From CAYVWB01 sp964455395 (GTDB lineage: Bacteria > Desulfobacterota > Desulfovibrionia > Desulfovibrionales > Desulfovibrionaceae), in NCBI GenBank assembly GCA_964455395.1, contig CAYVWB010000014.1, positions 1 to 64,000 of the forward strand: a stretch of 64,000 nt of DNA. Reading direction: 5' to 3'. The notes under the pieces were generated by a model. It was not told the origin of the DNA. It made no database searches and was given only the letters and a program-made list of their open reading frames with translations. The position numbers and the translations under genes were made by a program. The stretch's first letter is position 1; each line of letters opens with the position of its first letter. Shown here piece by piece: positions 35,388-44,141 of the stretch.

Positions 35388-36017
35388 TCAAGGCGGCGGC
35401 AGCGAGAAGGGCGGCCTCACGGGGCGTGTGGGTGGGCGCGGCGTGGGCTGGGTGATCGGCGACGATGGCGTTTTCCGCCGCTGTTTCTTCCGGAGTTCCT
35501 CTTGCTTGATTGCCTCTTGCTTGCGACGCATCTTGTCGCGCTTGGTCAAAAGCTTCAACAGCAAGTGGCGGTCGTAGGCGTTCAGGCTGTCGTCGTCGGG
35601 GTCTTGCGCTTCTTCGTGGGTGAGGCCTTCGATGCGTCTGTCCATGGCCTCCAGCTGCGCGTCCATGGCCTCCAGTTTGCGTTGCAGGGCTTCCCGCTCG
35701 GCCTGTTCCCGCTCCAGCCTCTTCTGCAACGCCTCTTGTCGAGCCTGCTCGCGGCGTGCTTCTTCGCGACGCTGCTTTTCGGCGCGGCGTTCGGCGCGCT
35801 CCTCGGGAGTCAGCGGCGGCGGCGCAGGGAGTTCTTCGGTTCGCTGCGTTCCGTCGGGCTCCCGCCACTGGATGACGTTGCGTTGCGCATGACCCGGCAG
35901 GGGGCCGACCCACGCCACAACTAGCGAAATCACGAAAAGCAGCGCCAGCCCAGGCCAGCCCGCCAACAGACGCCGTTGCGGATGCGACCGGGCGCGCAGA
36001 GGCGGCGTCTCCTTCAC
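35388..36017 (-). CDS. Anchored coiled-coil protein, unknown function
   Basis: The gene starts with GTG at 36017, overlapping the stop of the gene before it (GTGA). The 209-residue product has one N-terminal membrane segment (LAGWPGLALLFVISLVVAWV) followed by GHAQRNVIQWREPDGTQRTEELPAPP and then about 90 residues of charged Glu/Arg/Gln coiled coil. The end is Pro-rich. The short stretch after the membrane segment may be a DUF4124-like piece. It is probably periplasmic or membrane-anchored. Function not recognised; it is coupled to another exported coiled-coil protein. Confidence 0.7.
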   Translation of the reverse strand: MKETPPLRARSHPQRRLLAGWPGLALLFVISLVVAWVGPLPGHAQRNVIQWREPDGTQRTEELPAPPPLTPEERAERRAEKQRREEARREQARQEALQKRLEREQAEREALQRKLEAMDAQLEAMDRRIEGLTHEEAQDPDDDSLNAYDRHLLLKLLTKRDKMRRKQEAIKQEELRKKQRRKTPSSPITQPTPRPPTRPVRPPFSLPPP

Positions 36018-36688
36018 GGCGAGGCCTGAAGCGTCTTGAGACGCTCCTTGAGGGCGTCGCGTTTCGCCGTCATGGTGTCGTGTTTCGCGCGCAACACCTC
36101 AAGTTCGTCCTCGAGTTTGTTGATCATCTTGGTGTAGATGACTTTCTTCTGATGATACTGAAGGTTGCGGGACCGCAGCACGGTGCGCTTCTGGATTTCC
36201 GCTTCCTTCTCGGCGATCTCCTTCTCCAGCGCGGCCATCTCGGCGTCCAATGTTCTCAGCTCCGCGCGAATGTCCGTGCGTTCCTTGCGGTCCTCACGTT
36301 CCTGCCGGCGTTGCTCGAAGGCTTCACGCAGCCGCTCCGTCTTGCTCGCGGCGGGCGTTTCTGTCACGGTCTTCTGGCTGGAAGCGGGGGGATGCGCAAT
36401 GATGCCCGCCTCCACTTCCGGATCGATGGCGCCGGACCGGGCGGGATCGCCCACATCCGCCGCGCCTGGAGCGGCCCTTTCGGGGGGCGGCGCCGAAGGG
36501 GCGCGGGGCTGCACGTCCAGCCCATCCAGATCCACGGCCTTGGCGTCGCCGTCCTTGTCGTAGACGATGATTTCGTTTTCCTGCGTCGTCGGCGGCGCGA
36601 CGGGGAGCGACTCCGCCCTCGCGGAGATGGACCACGCCGCCACCACGACGGCGACGAGGAGGAGTCTGAAAACCATGATCTTTTTCAT
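36014..36688 (-). CDS. Exported coiled-coil protein, unknown function
   Basis: The 224-residue product has a clear signal peptide (MKKIMVFRLLLVAVVVAAWS, then ARA) and is likely periplasmic. Residues about 25-115 are Pro/Ala-rich and probably disordered; residues 120-222 form a long heptad-patterned coiled coil (ELRTLDAEMAALEKEIAEKE). GGGAG lies 10 bases before the ATG at 36688. Its TGA overlaps the GTG of the next coiled-coil gene, so the two proteins may form one complex. No family is recognised. Confidence 0.72.
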   Translation of the reverse strand: MKKIMVFRLLLVAVVVAAWSISARAESLPVAPPTTQENEIIVYDKDGDAKAVDLDGLDVQPRAPSAPPPERAAPGAADVGDPARSGAIDPEVEAGIIAHPPASSQKTVTETPAASKTERLREAFEQRRQEREDRKERTDIRAELRTLDAEMAALEKEIAEKEAEIQKRTVLRSRNLQYHQKKVIYTKMINKLEDELEVLRAKHDTMTAKRDALKERLKTLQASP

Positions 36689-36830
36689 GAGGAAGCGCTC
36701 CCTGGCTTGGCGCGAGCCGCGCGAGAATGAGTGCAACAGCGTACCACCCCGGCGCACAAAGAGGCAAGGCGAAGCAGCGATTTTTCATGCAGGCAAGACG
36801 GGTATTGCACAGGCGGTCGTGAGGACTGTC

Positions 36831-37799
36831 ATGGGGCTTGCGTGTTTCGTCTTCATGATCGGCGCCATGCAGACGGCGCACGCCCTGGCCGTCGAGACCG
36901 GCTCGCCGCAGGACGTGGCTCCCCACGACGGCTCCTCGGCGAACGCTTCGGTCCCTCCCGCGGGCGAGACCCCAGCCGGTCAGCCAACCGGTCAGCCAAC
37001 CGGTCAGCCAAGCGATCAGGCCAGCCAGGGCCGCGACCGGTTCCGCGTGACTCTCACAGGCCGCACGCTCACCCTGGACGAACTCGCCGAGCCACTCACG
37101 GACACGCCCACCGCAGCGCTGCAGCCGGTCGGGCCGGGCTGGTCCCGGCGTTGGCGCCAGCAGGACGCCTACGTCACCCTGTCCTACGCCGTGGTCGACG
37201 CGCCCTGGGTGACGCTCGGCCCGGCGTTCCACCTCGGGGTGAGTCGAGGCGAGTTCCTGGCGCGTAATCCGCTGGAATCATTTTATGAACGATGGGAGAC
37301 GGAGTCCGCTTTCCTCTGGGGGCCAGGCGTATGGCTGGAGCTCCGCACGGCGCGCGACACGGGGCCGTTCTTTCGCGGGCGGTTGGACTATTTCCAGGCC
37401 GAAACCGGCGAAGCCGACGAGACCGTGGGCGACGACCGCGGCGGCGGCGCGGCCGCCAACCGCTACGCTTTCTTCCGGTGGCGGCGTACGGAGGCGAGCC
37501 TTGTCGCGGGGTGGCGCTTTCCCGCCGTGGAGGCCTGGGCCGGAGCGCGGTGGCGGTATTTTCGGCTGGAGAAGACCCTGACCCACGCCATTCCGGAGAC
37601 GGCCGGCGCAGGGATGGAGGCGCTGCAGGTGGTGCGGGCGCTGAACTCCAGGCCGGGTCGCTTCGCCTACGAAACGCGTCGGCCGTGGCTGGCCGTGGTG
37701 GGCGCGCGGTGGCGTCCCGTGGAATCGCTGGCGGTGGAGGGCGAGGTCTCCCTGGGGCGGGACCTGGACGCTCTTCTGCGGGTGAGCGCCTCGTTCTGA
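36831..37799 (+). CDS. Exported protein, possible outer-membrane beta-barrel
   Basis: The 322-residue product starts MGLACFVFMIGAMQTAHALA, a signal peptide with an A-x-A cleavage site. A Gly-Gln-Pro-Thr repeat follows, then alternating aromatic strands such as YVTLSYAVVDAPWVTLGPAF and WRFPAVEAWAGARWRYFRL, ending RVSASF with a C-terminal Phe as outer-membrane barrels do. GAGG lies 6 bases before the ATG; frames further upstream lack sense. Divergent from the coiled-coil pair. The barrel call is inference from strand pattern and the terminal Phe. Confidence 0.65.
   Translation: MGLACFVFMIGAMQTAHALAVETGSPQDVAPHDGSSANASVPPAGETPAGQPTGQPTGQPSDQASQGRDRFRVTLTGRTLTLDELAEPLTDTPTAALQPVGPGWSRRWRQQDAYVTLSYAVVDAPWVTLGPAFHLGVSRGEFLARNPLESFYERWETESAFLWGPGVWLELRTARDTGPFFRGRLDYFQAETGEADETVGDDRGGGAAANRYAFFRWRRTEASLVAGWRFPAVEAWAGARWRYFRLEKTLTHAIPETAGAGMEALQVVRALNSRPGRFAYETRRPWLAVVGARWRPVESLAVEGEVSLGRDLDALLRVSASF
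36976..37011. repeat. 12-bp tandem repeat coding for Gly-Gln-Pro-Thr
   Basis: Three perfect copies of CCGGTCAGCCAA. The unit is a multiple of three and lies in the linker after the signal peptide, so copy changes would only alter linker length. Confidence 0.85.
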
Positions 37800-37876
37800 G
37801 CAAACGCGCGGCGTCTTCGTCACATCGGCGGGAAGGACGGCGGCGGGGCGCTTACCGTCCATCGGGGTGAGTGGCG

Positions 37877-38866
37877 TTATGAGTCGAAGCCGTTTTCAGC
37901 GTCCTCATCGAAGACGATGTTTTGCCGCTCGGTGAGGAGCCGGCGGATGGACTGGGCGAGGTCGCGCACGCCGGGCTTGGCGATCTGTTCGTCGGCGCCC
38001 ACTTGTTCGCCTTTGTGCCGCAGGGCTTCGGAGACCAGAGAGGAGAACAGGATGACCGGCAACTTGGAGAGCTCGGGGTCGTCTTTCACCTGCTTGGTGA
38101 AGCTGTGGCCATCCATCACGGGCATCTCCACGTCGGAGACGACGATGTTCAAGTAGTCGAGGACGGAGCCTTGGGCGGCTTTGGCTTTGTCGCGCAGGGC
38201 CTGGAGCAGTTCCAGGGCTTCCCGGCCGTCGTTGGCGGTGTGGACGGTGAACCCGGCTTTGATGAGGCCTTGGGTGAGGGTCTTGCGGACGGTGGAGGAG
38301 TCGTCCACGAAGAGGACGTTGATTTCGATGTCGCCTGCTCGGACTTCCTCGATGTCGTCGTGGCGGATGACGAGCTCGGGGCTCAAGCCGGCGATGATCT
38401 TCTCCATGTCCAGAATATAGGTGATGCGGTTTTCCATGTTCACCATACCGGTAATGCTCTCGCGGGCCAAGGTGAGTATGCTCATGTTCGGCGGGATTAT
38501 TTCAGTCCAGCTCAAGCGGTGGATGCGATGGATGAAGGAAACCACGAAACCATTGGTGACGTTGTTGAATTCCGAGACGATGACCTTGTTCGACGGCGCC
38601 TGCACCATGCGTTTGCCGAACCACAGGCTGATGTCGATGACAGGGATGATGCGGTCGCGCAGACTGAACGCGCCCAACAGGCAGGGGTGCTTGGTTTCCG
38701 GCAGGGAAATGATCTCCGGCAGGGAGATGATTTCCAGCACTTTGGCGGCGTTGATGCCATAGTAGACGGTGTAGGTGGAACCGTCGGGCTTGTATTGTTC
38801 GATGCCGAACTCGACGATTTCCAGTTCGTTGGTGCCGGATTCCAGAAGAATGTTGGTTTGCGACAT
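37877..38866 (-). CDS. cheV: Chemotaxis protein CheV
   Basis: CheV is a CheW adaptor fused to a response-regulator receiver. The 329-residue product has a CheW domain (about 1-165; VLEIISLPE, LLGAFSLRDRIIPVIDI, MVNMENRITYILDMEKI) and a receiver domain (about 185-325; INVLFVDDSSTVRKTL, phospho-acceptor Asp in VVSDVEMPVMDG, Lys in IAKPG). It links receptors to CheA and tunes adaptation through phosphorylation. Start at 38866 follows GAGGT. A sigma-70-like promoter lies at 39095-39123. No other che genes are nearby. Confidence 0.94.
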   Translation of the reverse strand: MSQTNILLESGTNELEIVEFGIEQYKPDGSTYTVYYGINAAKVLEIISLPEIISLPETKHPCLLGAFSLRDRIIPVIDISLWFGKRMVQAPSNKVIVSEFNNVTNGFVVSFIHRIHRLSWTEIIPPNMSILTLARESITGMVNMENRITYILDMEKIIAGLSPELVIRHDDIEEVRAGDIEINVLFVDDSSTVRKTLTQGLIKAGFTVHTANDGREALELLQALRDKAKAAQGSVLDYLNIVVSDVEMPVMDGHSFTKQVKDDPELSKLPVILFSSLVSEALRHKGEQVGADEQIAKPGVRDLAQSIRRLLTERQNIVFDEDAENGFDS

Positions 38867-39094
38867 GGTGACCTCGCAGGTGGTTGTCTCGGGGGAGCAA
38901 GCGGCGGCGGCCGCGGCGCGCCGGCGCACGAGCGGGCCTGTGAGCTGGACCCTTGCGCGCTCGGCGCATCACCTGAAGCTGCAGCCGGACATGCGCTTCG
39001 GGTGTCGCAGGCGATGCGCAGTCACGGTCTCACGGTCGAGCCGGCTCTGGACACCGCCAGAGAGCCGCGCTGCGCGACGCTCCCTTCCAGAAAA

Positions 39095-39123
39095 ACGTTA
39101 CGCCTTGGTGGCGTTTGTGTAAA
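39095..39123 (-). promoter_or_regulatory. Possible sigma-70 promoter of cheV
   Basis: On minus, TTTACA, a 17-base spacer and TAACGT lie about 230 bases before the cheV ATG, in the 309-base gap between cheV and the EAL-HDOD gene. The spacer holds a short inverted repeat (ACGCC/GGCGT). Nothing else was seen in that gap. Confidence 0.45.
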
Positions 39124-39175
39124 GTGTTCCCATAGCTGAAAAATCCTCTCTCGCTTCGGGCGTGGGCGCTGTTCG

Positions 39176-40432
39176 TCATTCCATGCAGGACGCATACTCG
39201 CCGGACCACACCAGCGCAGCCGCATAAGCATCCACGGTCTGGTCCGGGTCCATGCGCAACTGTTCGCTGAGGGCGTCCGCCGTGTCGTAGTCCGCCATCT
39301 CCAGCGCCTGAACCAGCCGCAGCAGCCCGCCCAGGCGACTCTTCGGCTTGGTGTACCCTTCCTTGAGCTCGTCGGAGAGGGGCAGCTGCTTCACCACATC
39401 GCGCATGGGCGCTTCCAGCATGGCCTCCAGCAAGGAGAACATGCCGTACAGAAAGAGGCTTTCGCCATCCAGGGAGAAGCGCTTCAGCTGCGGCGCCAGC
39501 AGCTCGAAGAAGCGCGCGCGCGTCAGCGCCATGGTGTAGAGCTCCGGCGACTTGTTCTCCCCGATCATGTCCGAGAGGATGACCATGCGCAGCCAGTACT
39601 TCAGCCGCTTCAAGCCCAACAGCATGATGGCGTGGCGCACGCTCGTCACTTCCACCGAAAAGGAGAACGCCGCGGAGTTCAGCAGCCGCAGCAGCCGGTA
39701 CGAGACGCTGGGATCCAGACGAATGGCTTGAGCCAACTCGTCCGGCTCCACGTTGGGCTTCTCCATCTGATGGAGCAAGGCGAATTTGGTCTGCGAGGTG
39801 GCGGAGAGCTTCTTGCCAGAAAGGTTCTCAGGCTTGGCGAAGTAGTACCCCTGGAAGAGTTCGAACCCCAGCTCCTGCAGGAACTTCGCCTGGGGCTTGT
39901 TGTCCACCTTCTCCGCGAGCTTGATGGCCTTCTTGCCGCGGATGGAGTTGTAAAGACTTCGGATGTGGTCGGGCGTCTTGTTGAGCACGTCCACCTTGAT
40001 GATGTCCGCCAGGTTCAGCAGCATTTCCGGCGCAAGGCGTTCGTCGAAGTCGTCCACAGCGAAGAGATAGCCTTCCTGTTTGAGCTCGATGATGGCCTCG
40101 TACAGCTCGTCGCTGGGCTCGAAGTCCTCCAGGATCTCGATGACGGTGACGCTTGGCGGCAACGCCCGAGGGAAACGCTGGATGATCATCCGGTCAGAAA
40201 AATTGATGAAGATCTTCTTTGTCTGATTGGTCAGCTCGTCCGAGCGGGTGAACCCGCAGCTGGCGACGCTGATGGTGGCGAAATCCGGCGCTTTGATATG
40301 GGCGCCGAGGTGGTCCGCCTTGTCCCGAAAGAGCAGCTCGTACCCCCAGACGGAGAGACGTGTATCCAGGATGGGCTGGCGCGCAAGATGGTAGGCGTGC
40401 GCTAAGCGTGGAGGGGGTAGGTCACTCGCCAT
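39176..40432 (-). CDS. EAL-HDOD signalling protein
   Basis: The 418-residue product has the YuxH-like layout: an EAL-type domain (about 10-205) followed by HDOD (about 210-400; LDPSVSYRLLRLLNSAAFSF, VRHAIMLLGLKRLKYWL). The EAL motif is replaced by YELLFRD and the metal ligands are largely missing, so it is probably not an active c-di-GMP phosphodiesterase but a binding or scaffold protein. Such proteins affect motility, pili or biofilm in other bacteria. Its gene is upstream of cheV on the same strand and divergent from marR. Confidence 0.9.
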   Translation of the reverse strand: MASDLPPPRLAHAYHLARQPILDTRLSVWGYELLFRDKADHLGAHIKAPDFATISVASCGFTRSDELTNQTKKIFINFSDRMIIQRFPRALPPSVTVIEILEDFEPSDELYEAIIELKQEGYLFAVDDFDERLAPEMLLNLADIIKVDVLNKTPDHIRSLYNSIRGKKAIKLAEKVDNKPQAKFLQELGFELFQGYYFAKPENLSGKKLSATSQTKFALLHQMEKPNVEPDELAQAIRLDPSVSYRLLRLLNSAAFSFSVEVTSVRHAIMLLGLKRLKYWLRMVILSDMIGENKSPELYTMALTRARFFELLAPQLKRFSLDGESLFLYGMFSLLEAMLEAPMRDVVKQLPLSDELKEGYTKPKSRLGGLLRLVQALEMADYDTADALSEQLRMDPDQTVDAYAAALVWSGEYASCME

Positions 40433-40623
40433 GGGTGAAGCTCCTCGGCGGGTCGAGAGGACCCCGCCTCGTCAGATTGCGTCCGACATGCGTCATGATA
40501 CGTGAAGCACTACTCATGCCATCGCAATGTCAAGACTTCGTGACGCCATGGCCCTCCACGCGGCAAATCACGGTTGACACCGCGCTGCGCATGGCGCCAC
40601 ATGGGGTGGACGAAAGGAGCCCC

Positions 40624-41061
40624 ATGAGTCAGCCCAACCGCAATCTTCTTGAATGTTGTCTGTATTTTACCGCCAACTCCCTGGCGCGATCCGTCACCCG
40701 CATCGCGGAAGAGTCCTTTGGTCGGCTGGGCTTGGCGCCGTCGCATGCGTTCCTCGTCTCCCTGGTGGTGGAAACGCCGGGCATGTCGCAGAAAGCCCTG
40801 GCGGAACAGCTGCATCTCGCGCCGTCAACGGTCAGTCGCTTTGTGGACGCATTGGCGCGGCGGGGGCTGGTGGAAAAGCGGGGACAAGGCCGTAGCTCTC
40901 TGGTGTGGCCCACCACGGAGGGCGAGGCCTTGTCCCCGGCCATCCAGGCGGCATGGAAAGACATCTACCACCGATACAGCGCCGTGCTGGGCGAAGCCGA
41001 AGGCCAAGCCTTGACACGCGCGGCGGCCGAGGCGTGCGCCAAGCTGGACGCCGAGCCGTGA
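40624..41061 (+). CDS. MarR family transcriptional regulator
   Basis: A 145-residue winged helix-turn-helix protein: SQKALAEQLHLAPSTVSRFV is the recognition region and RRGLVEKRGQGRSSLVWPTTEGE is the wing. Family members are dimers released from DNA by small phenolic or lipophilic ligands. GGAG precedes the ATG at 40624. A TTGACA at 40574-40579 could be its -35 box. The last codons and the stop lie in the first copy of a 40-bp tandem repeat. The regulated gene is unknown; alsD is the convergent neighbour. Confidence 0.9.
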   Translation: MSQPNRNLLECCLYFTANSLARSVTRIAEESFGRLGLAPSHAFLVSLVVETPGMSQKALAEQLHLAPSTVSRFVDALARRGLVEKRGQGRSSLVWPTTEGEALSPAIQAAWKDIYHRYSAVLGEAEGQALTRAAAEACAKLDAEP

Positions 41062-41151
41062 CGCCGCCATCGCGTGCGCCAAGCTGGACGCCGAGCCGTG
41101 ACGCCTCCATCGCGTGCGCCAAGCTGGACGCCGAGCCGTGACGCCGCCATC
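41032..41151. repeat. 40-bp tandem repeat, three copies, at marR 3' end
   Basis: Three units (41032-41071, 41072-41111, 41112-41151) with only one substitution between them. The first unit is the marR 3' end including its TGA; the others are copies of the same end, each still reading Ala-Lys-Leu-Asp-Ala-Glu-Pro-stop in its own frame. Near identity suggests a recent expansion, or an assembly artefact. Confidence 0.93.
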
Positions 41152-41297
41152 GCGCGCGCTGGCGCTGGCCTGTTGCATGACGCATCACAAAGCTGTTGGT
41201 GATGGCGATCTCGTGGCGCTGCATGCGCATGACAAGCCGTAGCTCATGATGTTCTGCTCTGGATGAGCAGTGTTGCGTTGTGCATCAAGGTGTTGCG

Positions 41298-42134
41298 TCA
41301 CCGCTCCACGCGTTCCAAGGCTTCTTCGCGATCCGCGTCATGGTCCACCGCCTGGAACGGGCCGCGCCTCGGCACTTCCAGCCGGAGCGTTTTCGGGGCG
41401 TACAGGACGAGCAGCGGTTCGCNNNNNNNNNNGTCCAGCGTCACCACGAGATTTTGGCCCCGGACGTCCAGCACATGTCCACCAGCGTCACGAGCGGCGT
41501 TCAGGAAGTGCAGGTGAAACCCCACGGCGTTGATTTTCTCCATGAACGCAGGGCAATAGAAGCCCAGCATGGTCCCGTCGAGCACATCTCCACCGCTGGC
41601 TGGTGAGAGCTCGAAGACGCGCTGGTCCTTGATCACCTCGGCCAGAGGCCGGTACGGCGGCGTCTGTTTCGGCACGCTTCGAGTGGTGACATGTTCGAAA
41701 TCGCCCCGGATGCGCACGGCGTAGAAAAGATTCGGCGCTGGCAAAGCCGCCTCGAGCTGTCGCGTCAAATCGCGCCAGTCCTTCACGGCGTCGAGGGTCA
41801 GGGTGATGTCCGTCTCGAAAAAAGTGACAACAGCGAAAGGGGTTTGCGTCGCGTTGTCCATGACGCGCACGGCGCCGGCGCTGTCAATTTGGTAGACGAC
41901 GCCATCGAGCACGGCCATCTCGCCATCCAGTCCGTTGAAGGTCCCCAAGCCGACATCGCCGTGTCGCAGCAGTGTTTCCACAGTGGTTTCGCCATCATAG
42001 ACACCGGCGAGAAGAGCGTCGATGGTTGCAGTTTGCCAGAGCGTCTCGGCATCGCGAGGAGCGACTTCATCGGCAATGCCAGGGCGTGGCGCGACCAGCA
42101 ACAGCGCCGTCAGGAGGAGAAATGGGAATCGCAT
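41298..42134 (-). CDS. budA: Alpha-acetolactate decarboxylase, with N gap
   Basis: This enzyme converts acetolactate to acetoin. The family pattern is clear: LWQTATIDALLAGVYDG, GDVGLGTFNGLDGEM, QTPFAVVTFF, and the zinc ligands in GFHLHFL and GGHVLD. The end (ADREEALERVER) is also typical. Ten N at 41423-41432 interrupt the last strand region; about 11 residues next to the gap (EPLLVLYAPKT) seem extra relative to the family. A signal peptide (MRFPFLLLTALLLVAP, then IADE) points to export, unusual for this enzyme. Codon use is less GC-rich than in most neighbours. No full acetolactate synthase gene lies nearby, only the fragment at 16839-17035. Confidence 0.87.
   Translation of the reverse strand: MRFPFLLLTALLLVAPRPGIADEVAPRDAETLWQTATIDALLAGVYDGETTVETLLRHGDVGLGTFNGLDGEMAVLDGVVYQIDSAGAVRVMDNATQTPFAVVTFFETDITLTLDAVKDWRDLTRQLEAALPAPNLFYAVRIRGDFEHVTTRSVPKQTPPYRPLAEVIKDQRVFELSPASGGDVLDGTMLGFYCPAFMEKINAVGFHLHFLNAARDAGGHVLDVRGQNLVVTLDXXXXEPLLVLYAPKTLRLEVPRRGPFQAVDHDADREEALERVER
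41423..41432. other. Assembly gap (10 N)
   Basis: Ten undetermined bases inside the acetolactate decarboxylase gene. The frame appears to continue, but the true length is unknown. Confidence 0.99.
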
Positions 42135-42230
42135 TGAATATCCTGCATGGGAAAGAGGTTGGACGATTGCAGACCGTCATGGCCCATGGTAGAATACGGC
42201 CACTTTCCTCTTGCCACAAGGAGTTCCTCC

Positions 42231-42980
42231 ATGCGCTGCATCCGTCTGGCATTTTTGGCGATATTGCTCTGGGGTCTGTGGATGGGCGAGGCCGCCGCGG
42301 CGTTGCCGGCGGATGAAAACTATACGCCGCCACGGACGTTCCTGGCGGAGCAGGGCGTTTTTGTGCGCAGCGGCAAAGGCGAGGCTCCGGTGCTCGCCAC
42401 GTTGCGGCCTGGTGAACGGGTGTCCGTCTCGGAGCGTGTGGAGGGCTACTACGTCGTGCGTCTGCCGGACGGTCGAGAGGGCATGGTGTGGTGGACATTC
42501 CTGAAGCCGGCGTCCGGAGAGGCGGCCCACATTGAACCGGCTGAGACGGCGCAACCCCCCGCATCTTCCAAGGAAAAGACGACGCGGCGGCCTGTCGAGG
42601 CGACGGATTCCTCGACCGACGCCAGTGAGGAGGCCGTCATGGCTGCCGAGGCCTTGGCCGAGGCTCTGGTGATGGAGGCTCCGGCCAATGCCTCCACCAC
42701 GCCGGCGAAGATGGAAGAAGAGGTGAGCTCCTTGCCGGAGACGACACTTCCCATGACTGCGACGTTGGAAAAGTACAATGTGGGCTGGTTGCTTTTGCCG
42801 GCGGCGAATCCAGAGACAATGTATCAGATTGAAGACGCGCCGGAGACGTTTTTTGCTGAAGCGGAATCGCTCCGAGGGCGTACATTGCAGGTGAATCTTT
42901 CAATAATATATACGTACAAGACGCAGACGAAAACCATCCATGTTTCGAAATTGCATTCATTCACTCCGCTACAAGAGTAA
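42231..42980 (+). CDS. Exported SH3-domain protein
   Basis: The 249-residue product begins with a signal peptide (MRCIRLAFLAILLWGLW, then GEAAAA). A bacterial SH3 domain follows at about 35-85 (GVFVRSGKGEAPVLATLRPGERV, VVRLPDGREGMVWWTFL). Residues 90-190 are an Ala/Glu/Thr-rich linker, and the last 60 residues form a small unrecognised domain. AGGAG lies 7 bases before the ATG at 42231. It is probably periplasmic and binds peptidoglycan or a protein. The 3' end is AT-richer than the local average. Divergent from the acetolactate decarboxylase gene. Confidence 0.8.
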   Translation: MRCIRLAFLAILLWGLWMGEAAAALPADENYTPPRTFLAEQGVFVRSGKGEAPVLATLRPGERVSVSERVEGYYVVRLPDGREGMVWWTFLKPASGEAAHIEPAETAQPPASSKEKTTRRPVEATDSSTDASEEAVMAAEALAEALVMEAPANASTTPAKMEEEVSSLPETTLPMTATLEKYNVGWLLLPAANPETMYQIEDAPETFFAEAESLRGRTLQVNLSIIYTYKTQTKTIHVSKLHSFTPLQE

Positions 42981-43002
42981 GCTGTGTCGCAGTGGAGTTC
43001 TG

Positions 43003-43983
43003 TCAGGGAGACGTTACGCGGCTCACCGTCATGATGAGGTAGATGATGTAGCCTACATACGCCGTGACGAGGAGCCCACCCTCCACGCGGTTGATGCGTC
43101 CTGGGCGACGCAAACCGTAGCCCAGGGCGAAAAGCGAGCACGTGAGCGCCAGCATGATGGGGAAATCACGCTGCAACAAGGCTGTGGAGACTGTCGTTGG
43201 CTGTATGACGCCTGCCAGTCCGACCACAGCGACGATGTTGAAGAGGTTGGAGCCGACGATGTTTCCCAAGGCAAGGTCGTGTTCGCGCTTCAACGCCGCC
43301 ATGATGGAGGAAGCCAACTCCGGCAATGACGTCCCTATCGCCACGATGGTCAAGCCAATAGTCAGCTCATCAACCCCTAGCGACTCTGCAATTGAGACAG
43401 CGCCCCACACCAGCACCCGTGAACTACCAGTCAATACCAAAAAACCAACCACAAGCCACATCATGGCGCGGGAAGGCGGCATGGTGCTGCTTTCCATCGA
43501 AGATTCAACGTCTGCCTGCAATGCGTCACCACGCTGGCGCATACCTTGTATGATGGACCATGTCACAAGGCCTGCAAAGACAGCCAACATCAGCAGAGCG
43601 TCCATTCGGCTGAGCGTTGCATTCCACAGTAGCCCATAGACAAGCAGCGAGAGCCCTGTCAGAACGGGCAGCTCCTTGCGTAGTATGGATGAATGCACCG
43701 TGATGGGGCTGACCAGCGCCGTGACGCCGAGAATGAGCCCGATGTTCGAGATGTTGGAGCCCACCGCATTGCCCAGAGCCAATCCCGGCGCTCCCTGCAA
43801 GGCGGCGATGGTCGAGACGACCATTTCCGGCGCCGAAGTGCCGAACCCCACCACCAGCATCCCGATGAGCAACGGCGACATCCCCAGATGACGCGCCGTG
43901 GCGGCGGCTCCCGCCACGAAACGGTCGGCGCTCCAGACCAGAAGGATCAGGCCGGCGATGACCGACAGAACGGGAAAGAGCAT
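43003..43983 (-). CDS. Calcium/sodium antiporter (CaCA family)
   Basis: A 326-residue inner-membrane exchanger with about ten helices arranged as an inverted repeat. Both alpha-repeats are visible: VVGFGTSAPEMVVSTIAAL...GNAVGSNISNIGLILG in the first half and IVAIGTSLPELASSIMAAL...GNIVGSNLFNIVAVVG in the second, with the acidic ion-binding Glu in each. It matches the YrbG type. The start at 43983 is chosen because the hydrophobic part begins there; a Met 10 codons upstream is possible. Convergent with the SH3 gene. Confidence 0.94.
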   Translation of the reverse strand: MLFPVLSVIAGLILLVWSADRFVAGAAATARHLGMSPLLIGMLVVGFGTSAPEMVVSTIAALQGAPGLALGNAVGSNISNIGLILGVTALVSPITVHSSILRKELPVLTGLSLLVYGLLWNATLSRMDALLMLAVFAGLVTWSIIQGMRQRGDALQADVESSMESSTMPPSRAMMWLVVGFLVLTGSSRVLVWGAVSIAESLGVDELTIGLTIVAIGTSLPELASSIMAALKREHDLALGNIVGSNLFNIVAVVGLAGVIQPTTVSTALLQRDFPIMLALTCSLFALGYGLRRPGRINRVEGGLLVTAYVGYIIYLIMTVSRVTSP

Positions 43984-44141
43984 GGATTTCTCGGGGTTGC
44001 AGTGTTTCGTCACGCGCTTGTGACATGCTGCGAGGCGATGCTGACGCTTGCGAGGTCGAACAGAAATGAGGCGCGGTTACGGGACTGTGCGACTACGCCC
44101 CCGGTCAGTCGGGACGGCGCGATGCGGAACGGCGGAGGGCG

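Noticed and set aside
38700..38735. Apparent 18-bp duplication in cheV (Glu-Ile-Ile-Ser-Leu-Pro twice)
   Set aside because: Compared with the CheW pattern of other CheV proteins from memory, the segment has normal length, so it is coincidental similarity and not an insertion.
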